64,000 nucleotides of DNA from Clostridiales bacterium (GCA_019419865.1 JAHZIG010000009.1:1-64000); one strand, 5' to 3'. Positions 45,161 to 54,448 are shown, counted from the stretch's first letter. The notes: a model not told the origin generated them from the letters alone. Program-made: numbers and translations.

Positions 45161-45393
45161 AATATATCGCCCGTTTAAATATGAATATAATGTTAAAATT
45201 GGCATTACCAAAAAAGCATGATCCGGTCATTGTCTTATAAAAAATGTATTTGTATAATAAAGCTAAAGGCGGAAAGGCGGCCTAACAAACCGTATTTTCC
45301 CGGCTTTAACGTTAATAATTTTAAATTATTATAGATTTCTTCCCAATTAAAAGGCGTCTGTTGGGCGTCTTTTTTCTTGCGTCAACGCACATG

Positions 45394-45420
45394 AAAAAAG
45401 AGGACGCTCTAAGCGCCCCC
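45394..45420 (-). terminator. Terminator of the APH-like gene
   Basis: Minus-strand stem GGGGGCGCT / AGCGTCCTC (45420-45400, two G-U pairs, TAG loop), followed by T6 opposite 45399-45394. Confidence 0.7.
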
Positions 45421-45442
45421 TTAAGACCATAACGGTTAAATA

Positions 45443-46192
45443 TTATTCGTAGTCTACAACGTTGACCCATCTGCTGAGGAATTCCTTCTCCTCTTCCTTG
45501 CCCTTTACCGACTGCGAAGCCGCTACGATAGGCATCCACTTCTGTACGTACTGCTTAGCGGTGTCGCTCTTCTTGCAGAACAGGTCGAGGTACTTGTCGG
45601 CCAGCTTTTCCTTGCCCTCGAGGCAGAACAGCAGGTAGGTTCTCGCGACGTCCGCGCTCGCGTTACCCTGCGTAGCGTGCGACCAGTCGATGACGTACGG
45701 CGTTCCGTCTTCCTTGATTATGATGTTGCTCGGGTTGAAATCGCCGTGGCAGAGCTTGTTGTGCTTTGGCATACCCTCGAGTCTGGTGTGCAGCTCGTAC
45801 CTCGTGGTAGCGTCGAATTTCGACTCGCTTATCTTTCTGTTCATCTTGTCCTTAAGCTTATTGAGCAGCGGCGCCTTATGACCCTGAACCTCCATCTGAA
45901 GATCGACGAACATTTCGAGGTATTCGTCCTCTTTGTCCGGGTTCTCCTCCATCAGCTCGGCTAAGGTCTTGCCCTCGATATAGTCTATCTTGATGACCCA
46001 TTTGCCGTCTATCTTTGTGACCTCGTTCAAAGCCGGGATATTAAGACCGGTCTCCTCGACTCTGGCCTGATTAAGCGCTTCGTTGAGGATATCCGCCTTG
46101 GAAAAATTCTCGCCGAATACCTTCAGTACCATATCGCCGTCTTTGTATATGACTTTATTAGGTCTTACCGCCAGTTCTTTCTCAAAACTCAT
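45443..46192 (-). CDS. APH/choline-kinase-like phosphotransferase
   Basis: About 249 residues. Protein-kinase-like fold: Lys in DMVLKVFG, then the Brenner motif LCHGDFNPSNIIIKEDGTPYVIDWSHATQGNASADVARTYLL with catalytic Asp, metal Asn and DxD-type Asp. It belongs to the aminoglycoside-phosphotransferase superfamily; the natural substrate is unknown and resistance should not be assumed. Start ATG 46192 has AAAGGAGA 8 nt upstream; the longer frame to 46258 overlaps that site. It follows adhE on the same strand with 157 nt between them. Confidence 0.84.
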   Translation of the reverse strand: MSFEKELAVRPNKVIYKDGDMVLKVFGENFSKADILNEALNQARVEETGLNIPALNEVTKIDGKWVIKIDYIEGKTLAELMEENPDKEDEYLEMFVDLQMEVQGHKAPLLNKLKDKMNRKISESKFDATTRYELHTRLEGMPKHNKLCHGDFNPSNIIIKEDGTPYVIDWSHATQGNASADVARTYLLFCLEGKEKLADKYLDLFCKKSDTAKQYVQKWMPIVAASQSVKGKEEEKEFLSRWVNVVDYE

Positions 46193-46348
46193 GCTTGCAC
46201 TCTCCTTTACATATATTTTTATATTTCTGAAATAAACATTCGTTTTATATACGCTCATACCCGCGCGGCGCGTCTTTCAAACCGAACCGTGCGGGATAGA
46301 ACTTATTCTCCGGCTCTCTCCGCCGGTTATTATCTAAACAAATACGCC

Positions 46349-48934
46349 TTATTCGCCGTAGTACGCCTTCAGGTACATCTCCTTGATCTCGCTCATCAGC
46401 GGGTATCTCGGGTTAGCTCCGGTACACTGATCGTCGAACGCCTGCTCGGTCATCTCGTCGAGCGTATCGAGGAAGTACTGCTCGTCTACGCCGTAGTCCT
46501 TGATCGTCTTCTTGATACCGACCGCCTCTTTAAGGTCGTCGATCTTAGCGATGAGGTTTTCAAGCTTCTCTTCGTCGTCCTTGCCGTCGATACCCAGCGC
46601 CTCCGCGATCTCCGCGTATCTTGCGAGCGTGTGCGGATGGTCGTACTGCGGGAAGGTGCCCATCTTTGTCGGAACCTCGGCCGCGTTGAATCTTAAGACC
46701 TCGTCGATCATCAGCGCGTTTGCGATACCGTGCGGCAGGTGATGGAACGCGCCCAGCTTATGAGCCATAGAGTGGCAAACGCCGAGGAACGCGTTAGCGA
46801 ACGCCATACCGGCCATTGTGGAAGCGTTAGCCATCTTCTCTCTCGCCTTCGGATCGTTAGCTCCGTCGTTATAAGCGCGCGGCAGGTAGGTGAAGATGTT
46901 TCTGAGCGCGGTTATCGCGATACCGTCCGTGTAATCCGTCGCCATTACCGAAGCGTAAGCCTCGAGCGCGTGAGTCATCGCGTCTATACCGGTCGCCGCG
47001 GTCAAGCCCTTGGGCATGGTCATCATCATATCCGCGTCTACTATAGCCATGTTCGGCATGAGCTCGTAGTCCGCGAGCGGATACTTAACGCCGGACTTCT
47101 CGTCGGTAATAACCGCGAACGGCGTAACCTCCGAACCGGTACCCGCGGAAGTCGGGATTGCTACGAAGTAAGCCTTCTCGCCCATCTTCGGGAATGTGTA
47201 TACGCGCTTACGGATATCGATAAATCTCATTGCCATATCCATGAAGTCAGCCTCTGGATGCTCGTACAGTACCCACATGATCTTGCCGGCGTCCATTGCC
47301 GAACCGCCGCCGAGAGCGATTATGCAGTCGGGCTCGAACGCGGTCATCGCCTTAGCTCCCTCCATCGCGCACTCGAGCGACGGGTCCGGAGCGACGTCTG
47401 AGAATACCGTGTATTTTATACCCATCTCGTCCAGCTTATCGGTGATAGGTTTGGTGTAGCCGTTGTTGTAAAGGAAGGAGTCGGTAACGATAAACGCCTT
47501 TTTCTTATTCATTACTGTTCCCAGCTCGTCTAAAGCTACGGGCAGACAACCTTTCTTAAAATAAACCTTTTCAGGCGCTCTGAACCAAAGCATGTTCTCT
47601 CTCCTCTCAGCGACTGTTTTAATATTGATAAGATGCTTAATCCCAACGTTCTCGGATACCGAGTTTCCGCCCCAGGAACCGCAGCCCAGCGTCAGCGACG
47701 GGTTGAGCTTGAAGTTGTATAGATCGCCTATACCGCCGTGAGACGAAGGCGTGTTCACCAAAATACGGCAGGTCTTCATTCTCTCGCCGAATTCGGCAAG
47801 CTTCTCTTTCTCGGTAACGGCGTTCAGGTATACAGACGAAGTATGGCCGTATCCGCCGTCCGCTATCAGGTGTTCAGCCTTATCGCACGCGTCCGAGAAG
47901 CTCTCGGCTCTGTACATAGCGAGCACCGGAGACAGTTTCTCGTGAGCGAATTCCTCGCTGATATCGACGCTCTCTACCTCGCCGATTAAGACCTTGGTCG
48001 TCTCGGGAACGTTAACTCCCGCCAGCTCGGCTATAGTATGCGCTTTCTGACCGACTATCTTGCTGTTCAGCGCGCCGTTGATTATCATCGTCTTTCTTAC
48101 CTTGTCTATCTCGTCGCCCTTTAAGAAGTAGCAGCCGCGAGCTTCGAACTCGGCCTTTACCTTATCGTATACGCTGTCCAAAACTATAACGCTCTGCTCG
48201 GACGCGCAGATCATGCCGTTGTCGAACGTCTTAGAATGTATTATCGAACTTACTGCCAGAAGGATGTCGGCGGTGTCGTCGATGATCGCGGGAGTGTTGC
48301 CCGCGCCGACGCCCAGAGCCGGCTTACCCGACGAATACGCGGCCGTGACCATACCGGGTCCGCCCGTCGCCAGGATCGTGTCGCATTCCTTCATTACCAT
48401 ATTCGTAAGCTCAAGCGAGGGGATATCTATCCATGATATTATATTTTCAGGCGCGCCGGCCTCTACCGCCGCGTCAAGAACTATCTTAGCCGCCGCTATA
48501 GTGGACTGCTTAGCTCTCGGGTGAGGGCTGATTATGATACCGTTTCTCGTCTTAAGAGAAATAAGCGTCTTGAATATCGCGGTCGAAGTCGGGTTCGTAG
48601 TCGGTATGACCGCCGCGATAACTCCGAGCGGCTCCGCTATCTTCTTGATCCCAAACGCCGGATCTTCCTCTATAACGCCGCAGGTCTTGTCGTTTTTATA
48701 CTTATTATAAATATACTCCGCCGCGTAGTTGTTCTTTATGACCTTATCCTCTACTACGCCCATGCCCGTCTCTTCAACGGCCTGCTTTGCGAGCGGGATC
48801 CTCGCCTTGTTCGCGGCTATCGCCGCCGCCTTGAAGATCTTATCGACCTGCTCCTGCGTGAACTCAGCGTATTTCTGCTGAGCGGCTCTGACCTTTTTGA
48901 GTTCCAAAGCCAGTTCTTCTACATTAGTTACCAT
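46349..48934 (-). CDS. adhE: Bifunctional acetaldehyde-CoA/alcohol dehydrogenase
   Basis: 861 residues, full length. N-terminal aldehyde dehydrogenase half (~1-440) with VIPTTNPTSTAIFKTLISLKTRNGIIISPHPRAK and the catalytic cysteine in NGMICASEQSVIV. Linker ~440-460. C-terminal iron-dependent alcohol dehydrogenase half with CIIALGGGSAMDAGKIMWVLYEHP, GTGSEVTPFAVITD and the iron-binding histidines of GVCHSMAHKLGAFHHLPHGIANAL. It reduces acetyl-CoA to ethanol with two NADH and forms spirosomes. Start after GAGAGGAGAGAT. Regulation: promoter with two Rex-like operators at 49147-49198, so expression should rise when NADH accumulates. Confidence 0.96.
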   Translation of the reverse strand: MVTNVEELALELKKVRAAQQKYAEFTQEQVDKIFKAAAIAANKARIPLAKQAVEETGMGVVEDKVIKNNYAAEYIYNKYKNDKTCGVIEEDPAFGIKKIAEPLGVIAAVIPTTNPTSTAIFKTLISLKTRNGIIISPHPRAKQSTIAAAKIVLDAAVEAGAPENIISWIDIPSLELTNMVMKECDTILATGGPGMVTAAYSSGKPALGVGAGNTPAIIDDTADILLAVSSIIHSKTFDNGMICASEQSVIVLDSVYDKVKAEFEARGCYFLKGDEIDKVRKTMIINGALNSKIVGQKAHTIAELAGVNVPETTKVLIGEVESVDISEEFAHEKLSPVLAMYRAESFSDACDKAEHLIADGGYGHTSSVYLNAVTEKEKLAEFGERMKTCRILVNTPSSHGGIGDLYNFKLNPSLTLGCGSWGGNSVSENVGIKHLINIKTVAERRENMLWFRAPEKVYFKKGCLPVALDELGTVMNKKKAFIVTDSFLYNNGYTKPITDKLDEMGIKYTVFSDVAPDPSLECAMEGAKAMTAFEPDCIIALGGGSAMDAGKIMWVLYEHPEADFMDMAMRFIDIRKRVYTFPKMGEKAYFVAIPTSAGTGSEVTPFAVITDEKSGVKYPLADYELMPNMAIVDADMMMTMPKGLTAATGIDAMTHALEAYASVMATDYTDGIAITALRNIFTYLPRAYNDGANDPKAREKMANASTMAGMAFANAFLGVCHSMAHKLGAFHHLPHGIANALMIDEVLRFNAAEVPTKMGTFPQYDHPHTLARYAEIAEALGIDGKDDEEKLENLIAKIDDLKEAVGIKKTIKDYGVDEQYFLDTLDEMTEQAFDDQCTGANPRYPLMSEIKEMYLKAYYGE

Positions 48935-49435
48935 AAGAAAAATCTCTCCTCTCAGATGGTTATATATTCTTAGTAATAATTTTCAATCGATTATTAAGCC
49001 GCCGCGTATCCGGACAGGCCTTATTGTAGTATATATCCTTTTAGTTAAATATAACCTAAAATTTAGTTTAAATCAATATTAAATATCGATTTCTTCGGAT
49101 ATATTTTCAGACCGATCTCCGCCGCCTCGGCGCCGAAGATTTGTGTTTGTTAAATTTTTAACACTTGTTATTATACACGCTTGTTAATTTTTTGTCAATC
49201 ATTTTTGCTTCTCTTTTTTCTACAAAAATTATTATATTCGAAGCTAAATAATTGTCTACTATTGGGCATTTAGGCTTGCGCGGGGCGTAAATATGTAATA
49301 TAATTTATTTATAAATATTTTTAACCCGGCGTTTTGTGGACAGACTAATATTTATCGGGATCGCCGCGGGCTTCGGCGGCGTTTAAATTGAACCGCAGTC
49401 GGAAGGCGGCGCGCTCTGAAAGGGGGCTTTGGAAA
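48935..49435. other. 500-bp divergent region between adhE and the DUF4330 gene
   Basis: Contains the adhE promoter/operators and a ~230-nt adhE leader. The plus-strand side is AT-rich with a weak promoter-like region near 49300. No gene is supported. Confidence 0.45.
49147..49198 (-). promoter_or_regulatory. adhE promoter overlapped by two Rex-like operators
   Basis: Minus-strand TTGACA (49198-49193), 17-nt spacer, TATAAT (49175-49170). Operator 1, TTGTTAA-ATTT-TTAACAC (49147-49164), covers the start site and matches the clostridial Rex site TTGTTAANNNNTTAACAA at 13 of 14 defined bases. Operator 2, TTGTTAA-TTTT-TTGTCAA (49181-49198), overlaps the -35. Rex repression of adhE, relieved by NADH, is established in Clostridia. 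Confidence 0.75.
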
Positions 49436-49981
49436 TTGCTCAGCAAAAAGATCGTTTGGAAATTTAATATAATAGATATACTTCTCATATTAATAGTTTT
49501 AGTAAGTATAATCTCATTGATATATAAATCGACGTTTGGAAGCTCGGACGCGCAGCTGCAGACGTTTTATGTGACCTACGTCTGCGAATCGACTCCGCCC
49601 GAAGTCGTAGGAAGTATAAAAACGGGAGATGGCTGTATGGACGGCGACAGCAATATCTCGCTCGGAGTTCTTACCGAGTCGAGCTCCGAACCTATAGCTA
49701 CGCCCGCGCCGCCTACCGCGACTACGGGCGACGAGGAAAACTCCTCAAACGACGAAGGCGACGAAAACGGCAGCGCCGACGCGGCGGGCGTCGAGAACGA
49801 AAACGCCGCGCCCGGCAAGATGAGAGCGGTCTTTACGACCGAGGTGGAGGCGTACAAGTACGATCACGGCATATATATAGAAGATTCGATCTACGTGCTC
49901 GGCAAACAGGTGAACTTAGTTATCGGAGACGCGATCTTTGAATCTTATATCTCAAGTATCGAGGCGGCGCCTTCCGAATAG
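49436..49981 (+). CDS. DUF4330-like membrane-anchored protein
   Basis: About 181 residues from TTG 49436, chosen because AAAGGGGG (49419-49426) lies ~10 nt upstream; the frame extends to TTG 49388. One transmembrane helix (FNIIDILLILIVLVSIISLIYKSTF) is followed by an outer beta-rich part interrupted by a low-complexity acidic/Ala linker (~100-130). The arrangement (KIVWKFNIIDILLILIV ... VTYVCESTPPEVVGSIKTGD ... LGKQVNLVIGDAIFESYISSIE) matches DUF4330 proteins found next to polysaccharide genes. It precedes an O-antigen-ligase-like gene by 33 nt, so it probably helps export or polymerise a surface glycan. Confidence 0.72.
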   Translation: MLSKKIVWKFNIIDILLILIVLVSIISLIYKSTFGSSDAQLQTFYVTYVCESTPPEVVGSIKTGDGCMDGDSNISLGVLTESSSEPIATPAPPTATTGDEENSSNDEGDENGSADAAGVENENAAPGKMRAVFTTEVEAYKYDHGIYIEDSIYVLGKQVNLVIGDAIFESYISSIEAAPSE

Positions 49982-50014
49982 CTCGGCGCGGCGTCTTTAA
50001 AGGAGGGATAGGAC

Positions 50015-51454
50015 GTGCTGAGCGAACTCAAACTTATATGGCTAAACAGCTATCTGCGTTACCTGACAGGCAAGCTGATCGGGTTTATTAAGCGCGTCCT
50101 GCCGCGCGTTAGGCGGCTGTTCAAGAACAGCTATGTTTTCTACCTGTATATCAAGATATATCAATTCATCAGAAAAAACAAATACGTACAGATGTTTTTG
50201 AACCCGCAGCAGCTTTTAAACGGCTGGTATTCGAGCATGTTCTACAAGAGTACGACCTATTTGACGCGGAAAATAGCGCTTCATATACCGAGATCGACCA
50301 TTCGCTACAAAAACATATACGTCGGCTACTTCTTCATGTTTATCATGCTGGTTCCCGAGGCGGTCTGGTATAACGTCATGATAATACCGGCTTTCGCCTT
50401 TATCGCGTTGTTGTTTATTTCGCACCATAAGACTACCCATACCGGGATCCTGTTCGCGACCATAAACGTCATGCTCGCGGTGTTCGTGGCGGCGCTGGCT
50501 TTCGCCGTGCCTTTTTCGGCGTTTAAATCGATATGCTTTTTGATAATAGCCATCGACTTCTTCTTTCTGGTCCCGTTCTCCATACGCTCTCAGGAGGATC
50601 TGAACGACGTGCTGATGTGCATATTCGTATCGGTTATTATAATCAGCTTTATCGCCGTACTTCAGCACAGGTTCCATATGTTCGGCTACTTAAACGGGGT
50701 CCGCGCGGTCTACTTAGACAGCACGGTATTTTCAGAGGTAATGCTGCTCATGTTCCCGTTCGCGTTCGCGTATCCGCTCACTCTCGAATCCAAGCCGAGG
50801 AGTATGTTGTACTCGCTGATACTCATAACCTTCTCCTTCTTCGTCGTGACCGCGACCCTGTCCAGGACGGCTTATATTATTTTTCTGGTAGAGCTTATAA
50901 TAGTGGTCTTTCTGATCGGCAAGAGATACATCGTGGCGCTGCTGTTTCTGCTGCCGTCGATCAACAGCCTTATCATAAGCAATATCGTCAGGTCGTGGCA
51001 GACTCAGGCGAGATACGGAAACATATTCGAGAATATATATAACTCGCTTTTGGATTTTTGGAATAACGGTTTCGGCGTAAACACCCAGAAATTTGTGGAG
51101 ATCTACAACACTACGACCGCGGTGCGGAATACCGCGGAGGCGACGCTTCAGGCGCCCATAATGCATATAAACGCCGTCTATTTTAATATACTTATAGAGG
51201 TCGGCGCGATATTCATGCTCCTGTTCATGTGGTACACGGTCAGGCTGGCTCACAGCTCGCTGACCTCGTTGTTCATGTCCACCCAAAAACAGAGGATAAT
51301 CTTCGCCGCCGGTCTGGCGTCGCTGATCGGCATATCCGTCTCGACCCTCTTCGAGTCGGCTATGATGTCGCCGCGTCTGCTCGTCCTGTACTGGGGGATG
51401 CTGGGACTGCTGCGCTCCGGCAGAGTGATCAAATACGGTCTGCTCGATATGTAG
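50015..51454 (+). CDS. O-antigen ligase/polymerase-like polytopic membrane protein
   Basis: 479 residues from GTG 50015 (AAAGGAGGG upstream). After ~110 basic residues it has ten or more transmembrane helices, with a large outer loop near residues 330-385 holding WQTQARYGNIFENIYNSLLDFWNNGFGVNTQKF. This is the WzyC/O-antigen ligase layout (helices, long periplasmic-type loop, helices). In Gram-positives such proteins polymerise or attach surface polysaccharide. The glycan is unknown. It forms an operon with the DUF4330-like gene. Confidence 0.8.
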   Translation: MLSELKLIWLNSYLRYLTGKLIGFIKRVLPRVRRLFKNSYVFYLYIKIYQFIRKNKYVQMFLNPQQLLNGWYSSMFYKSTTYLTRKIALHIPRSTIRYKNIYVGYFFMFIMLVPEAVWYNVMIIPAFAFIALLFISHHKTTHTGILFATINVMLAVFVAALAFAVPFSAFKSICFLIIAIDFFFLVPFSIRSQEDLNDVLMCIFVSVIIISFIAVLQHRFHMFGYLNGVRAVYLDSTVFSEVMLLMFPFAFAYPLTLESKPRSMLYSLILITFSFFVVTATLSRTAYIIFLVELIIVVFLIGKRYIVALLFLLPSINSLIISNIVRSWQTQARYGNIFENIYNSLLDFWNNGFGVNTQKFVEIYNTTTAVRNTAEATLQAPIMHINAVYFNILIEVGAIFMLLFMWYTVRLAHSSLTSLFMSTQKQRIIFAAGLASLIGISVSTLFESAMMSPRLLVLYWGMLGLLRSGRVIKYGLLDM

Positions 51455-51505
51455 GCCGCGCGCGGCGGCTTTGCTCACAGCCCTCGACTTGAAGCGGCGA
51501 TACTC

Positions 51506-51535
51506 TTGACAAAATATGCGCGCATATGATACATT
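51506..51535 (+). promoter_or_regulatory. Promoter of mntP
   Basis: TTGACA (51506-51511), 18-nt spacer, TACATT (51530-51535). The ~120-nt leader has two hairpins: GCCCGA / TCGGGC (about 51546-51567) and CCGCC / GGCGG (about 51583-51607). It does not show the yybP-ykoY manganese riboswitch consensus. Confidence 0.55.
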
Positions 51536-51665
51536 ATAACAGTTCGCCCGACCGATCTTATCGGGCTTACTCTTGAAGATCCGCCGCGTCCGTTTGAGCG
51601 GGAGGCGGTCTCGTATGGCTGAAAACTGCGGCGAACGGAATAAATCAACGGGGAGAGAAATTCAA

Positions 51666-52232
51666 ATGGGAATCACCGAACTGATACTGATAGCCGTAGG
51701 CCTCTCGATGGACGCCTTCGCGGTGGCGGTCTGTAAGGGGCTGTCCATGAACAGGATCAATTACAAACACACTTTTATAATAGCGCTCTTCTTCGGAGCC
51801 TTTCAGGGGATCATGCCGACCATAGGCTGGGCGCTCGGCAGACAGTTCGCCGACTACATAAGCAATATCGACCACTGGATCGTGTTTATCCTGCTGGCGT
51901 TCATAGGCGGAAAGATGATATACGAGGCTTTGCACGAGGACGAGGAACAACTTGAGGCCTGTACGTCGGTTCTCGATATAAAGGAGCTGTTCCTGCTCGC
52001 GATAGCGACGAGCATAGACGCGTTGGCCGTAGGCATATCCTTCGCGTTTTTGGGCGTGGAGATCGTAAGCTCGGCGCTTCTGATCGCAGCTATAACTTTC
52101 GCGCTGTCATTTATAGGCGTCGCGATAGGCAATAAGTTCGGCAGTATGTTTCAGAAGAAAGCTGAGATCGCCGGCGGAGTTATACTTATAATAATCGGAA
52201 TAAAAGTCCTTATAGAACATCTGTTTATGTAG
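51666..52232 (+). CDS. mntP: Manganese efflux pump MntP
   Basis: 188 residues, the usual family length. Six transmembrane helices in two DUF204 repeats; characteristic motifs VGLSMDAFAVAVCKGLSM and ATSIDALAVGISFAFL carry the conserved membrane Asp residues. It exports Mn(II). The frame runs back to 51573, but ATG 51666 is preceded by GGGGAG and matches the family start MGITELILIAVGLSMDAFAV. Confidence 0.92.
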   Translation: MGITELILIAVGLSMDAFAVAVCKGLSMNRINYKHTFIIALFFGAFQGIMPTIGWALGRQFADYISNIDHWIVFILLAFIGGKMIYEALHEDEEQLEACTSVLDIKELFLLAIATSIDALAVGISFAFLGVEIVSSALLIAAITFALSFIGVAIGNKFGSMFQKKAEIAGGVILIIIGIKVLIEHLFM

Positions 52233-52280
52233 ATTAAAATCAGATGAAAACCAAACGTAACATCGACGCAAATACAATAA

Positions 52281-52315
52281 GCGCCCCGCGTAAATAACAC
52301 GCGGCGGCGCTTTAA
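52281..52315. terminator. Bidirectional terminator between mntP and the Na/Pi cotransporter gene
   Basis: Stem GCGCC-CCGCGT / ACGCGG-CGGCGC (52281-52310) followed by TTTAAT on the plus strand. Confidence 0.6.
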
Positions 52316-52332
52316 TACTGCAATTTTAAATT

Positions 52333-54108
52333 TTACACGCTGTATTTTTCCATATAATGCTCGTAGTTTTCTTTATAGTCGCCCGGCATTTGAAGATGCA
52401 GCTGTTTCTTATACGCGTGTCTGTCCTCGGCTCTTGCGTCGTCGTTCGCCTGGAGTATGGACACTCCTATGTTAGAACAATGGTCGGCTATACGCTCCAT
52501 ATTGCTTATCATCTCCATATATATGACGCCTATCTCGACCGCGCACTGTTTCTTCTTCAGCCTTTCCATATGCATCCGCTCAAGCTTTTCCTGTATGCCG
52601 TCTATTACCTCCTCAAGCGGCTCGATCTTGCAAACTAAGGAAGTATCGTTCCACTTAAACGCCTGCATACTTATCTCGACGATATTCTCAAGCGCGCTGA
52701 ACATAGTATTAAGACCCTGTTCCGCGTCCTGCGAGAATTTATTTCCGGCGTCTGTATACGAACGCATATTCTCGCAAAGGTTTATGCAGTAATCGCCAAT
52801 GCGCTCTATATTATTTACGATATGGAAATACGCCGCCACGGTTATATTATCCGAATGACTTAGCTGAGTGTCCGATATCTGAGTCAAATAATCGGTCAGC
52901 CTTATTTCGTAATCGTCAAGCAACTTTTCGTTTTCATATATCTCGGTAAAGAGTATGTCGTTGCCGGTCTTAAACGCTTTATGACAAAGCTGTACGTTCT
53001 TCTTAGAGACCGCGAACATATCCGACATAGTAGTCTGCACGTTATTGACCGCTATGGACGGAGTCGATAAAAATCTGCGGTCGAGCAGAGCGAACGGATC
53101 CCCGGTTTCGCCTTTCTCGTCTCCAGCCTTGTCTCTGATGGTCTTGTTAGCCAAGAATACCAGGAACTTGGTAAACGGCAGCAGTATAATAGTTACGGTT
53201 ATATTAAATACCGAATGGAATATCGATATCTGCGTCGCCCCGACCGGAGTATCCCAAAACGAGATCCCGACCAGCGCGTTTACCAGATAGATCACCGTCA
53301 GGAATATGATCGTTCCTATAATATTAAAATACAGATGTATCGCCGCCGCGCGCTTCGCGTTTTTGTTCGTGCCTATAGCCGATAAGACTGCGGTTATACA
53401 CGTGCCTATATTCTGACCCATTATTATCGGGAACGCCGACGAGAACGCGACCGTCGTAGACGACGCCACCGCCTGGAGCATAGCCACCGAAGCGGAACTC
53501 GACTGGATAACGGCCGTAACGCCCGCGCCTATGAGTATCCCGACGAACGGATTGCTGTCGGTCGCAAACAACTGCGACAACGCCGGGATCTCTTCAAACA
53601 CGACCTCCATCGCGCCCGACATATATTCCATACCGATGAATAATATACCTAAACCTACTAAAAATTCTCCCGCGATCTTCAGCTTCTTGGTATTGCAGAA
53701 AAACAACAGACAGGCTCCGACAATGAGCGCCGCGGGAGCTATCGTCGATGGTTTTAAAAGCTCTAAATACCATACTCCGCCCGGCAGATCGCCTAAAGAC
53801 ACGATCCACGCGGTGACCGTCGTTCCTATGTTCGCGCCCATGATTATTCCTACCGCCTGATTCAGCGACAGTATGCCCGCGTTCACGAAGCCCACGACCA
53901 TGACCGTCGTGGCCGACGACGACTGGGTGACCCCGGCGACTACAGTACCCAAAAGAACCGACTTAAACAAATTTCCCGTGACCTTGTCGATTATAGTTTT
54001 GAGCTTCTCACCGGCCGCGTGTTCCAATCCGCTGCTCATCGTATTCATTCCGAAAAGGAACATTCCCAAACCGCCGAGCAGACTTAAAAACTGAATTGCT
54101 ATTTCCAT
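52333..54108 (-). CDS. Na+/phosphate cotransporter (NptA type) with C-terminal PhoU-like domain
   Basis: About 591 residues. Two PNaS repeats with the QSSS motif: GVTQSSSATTVMVVGFVNAGILSLNQAVGIIMGANIGTT and TAVIQSSSASVAMLQAVASS, with eight or more helices to ~residue 325. From ~350 comes a helical PhoU-like domain (HIVNNIERIGDYCINLCENM; ISNMERIADHCSNIGVSI). It imports phosphate with sodium; the PhoU part links uptake to phosphate signalling. Start ATG 54108 lies after GAGGAGGAG; the ATG at 54126 lies before it. A PhoP-box-like array upstream (54278-54314) supports induction in low phosphate. Confidence 0.9.
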   Translation of the reverse strand: MEIAIQFLSLLGGLGMFLFGMNTMSSGLEHAAGEKLKTIIDKVTGNLFKSVLLGTVVAGVTQSSSATTVMVVGFVNAGILSLNQAVGIIMGANIGTTVTAWIVSLGDLPGGVWYLELLKPSTIAPAALIVGACLLFFCNTKKLKIAGEFLVGLGILFIGMEYMSGAMEVVFEEIPALSQLFATDSNPFVGILIGAGVTAVIQSSSASVAMLQAVASSTTVAFSSAFPIIMGQNIGTCITAVLSAIGTNKNAKRAAAIHLYFNIIGTIIFLTVIYLVNALVGISFWDTPVGATQISIFHSVFNITVTIILLPFTKFLVFLANKTIRDKAGDEKGETGDPFALLDRRFLSTPSIAVNNVQTTMSDMFAVSKKNVQLCHKAFKTGNDILFTEIYENEKLLDDYEIRLTDYLTQISDTQLSHSDNITVAAYFHIVNNIERIGDYCINLCENMRSYTDAGNKFSQDAEQGLNTMFSALENIVEISMQAFKWNDTSLVCKIEPLEEVIDGIQEKLERMHMERLKKKQCAVEIGVIYMEMISNMERIADHCSNIGVSILQANDDARAEDRHAYKKQLHLQMPGDYKENYEHYMEKYSV

Positions 54109-54251
54109 AAAACAGCTCCTCCTCATTTATTTTTAAGCGCATATAATAAATTCACCTTGTCAAAACTATAAGCCTAAATCTAAACGCAAACGCTCCGCCT
54201 ATTCCCCGTAAAGCATACTGCGGATCGACCCGTCTCTATAGGCCGACCGAT

Positions 54252-54314
54252 ATTATAGTTTAGCGCCGTACAGGCCGCGTTAAATTTATGTTAAGAAATT
54301 TAACGCCAATTTAA
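54252..54314 (-). promoter_or_regulatory. PhoP-box-like direct repeats and -10 of the phosphate transporter gene
   Basis: On the minus strand TTAACG (54283-54278), TTAACA (54294-54289), TTAAAT (54303-54298) and TTAAAT (54314-54309), spaced 11, 9 and 11 bp, resemble the Bacillus PhoP box TT(A/T)A(C/T)A repeated at 11 bp. TATAAT lies at 54257-54252; the repeats occupy the -35 region, which has no sigma-A consensus. Confidence 0.5.
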
Positions 54315-54419
54315 CCTAATTATATATTAACATCATTTTCGACAAAGCACAACAGGGAATTTTTCATATATTCTCCAATACGTTTTTGTATAGTTTTTAT
54401 TAATATTACATATTAGCGG

Positions 54420-54448
54420 TTGTATTCTTCATGCAGTTATGCTATAAT
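54420..54448 (+). promoter_or_regulatory. Promoter of xylB
   Basis: TTGTAT (54420-54425), 17-nt spacer, TATAAT (54443-54448), about 40 nt upstream of the ATG at 54489. Confidence 0.65.

Larger units (their letters stand above)
45091..45442. other. Intergenic region with a duplicated terminator segment
   Basis: TTATAGATTTCTT(T/C)CCAATT followed by an A/GGCG-type hairpin occurs at about 45110 and again at about 45329, where the hairpin is AAAAGGCG / CGTCTTTT plus T6. The two copies are diverged. The APH gene's terminator follows at 45394-45420. Confidence 0.5.

Noticed and set aside
45443..46192. Aminoglycoside resistance gene
   Set aside because: The protein has the APH-superfamily kinase motif, but nothing indicates an antibiotic substrate or a mobile context; called only a phosphotransferase.
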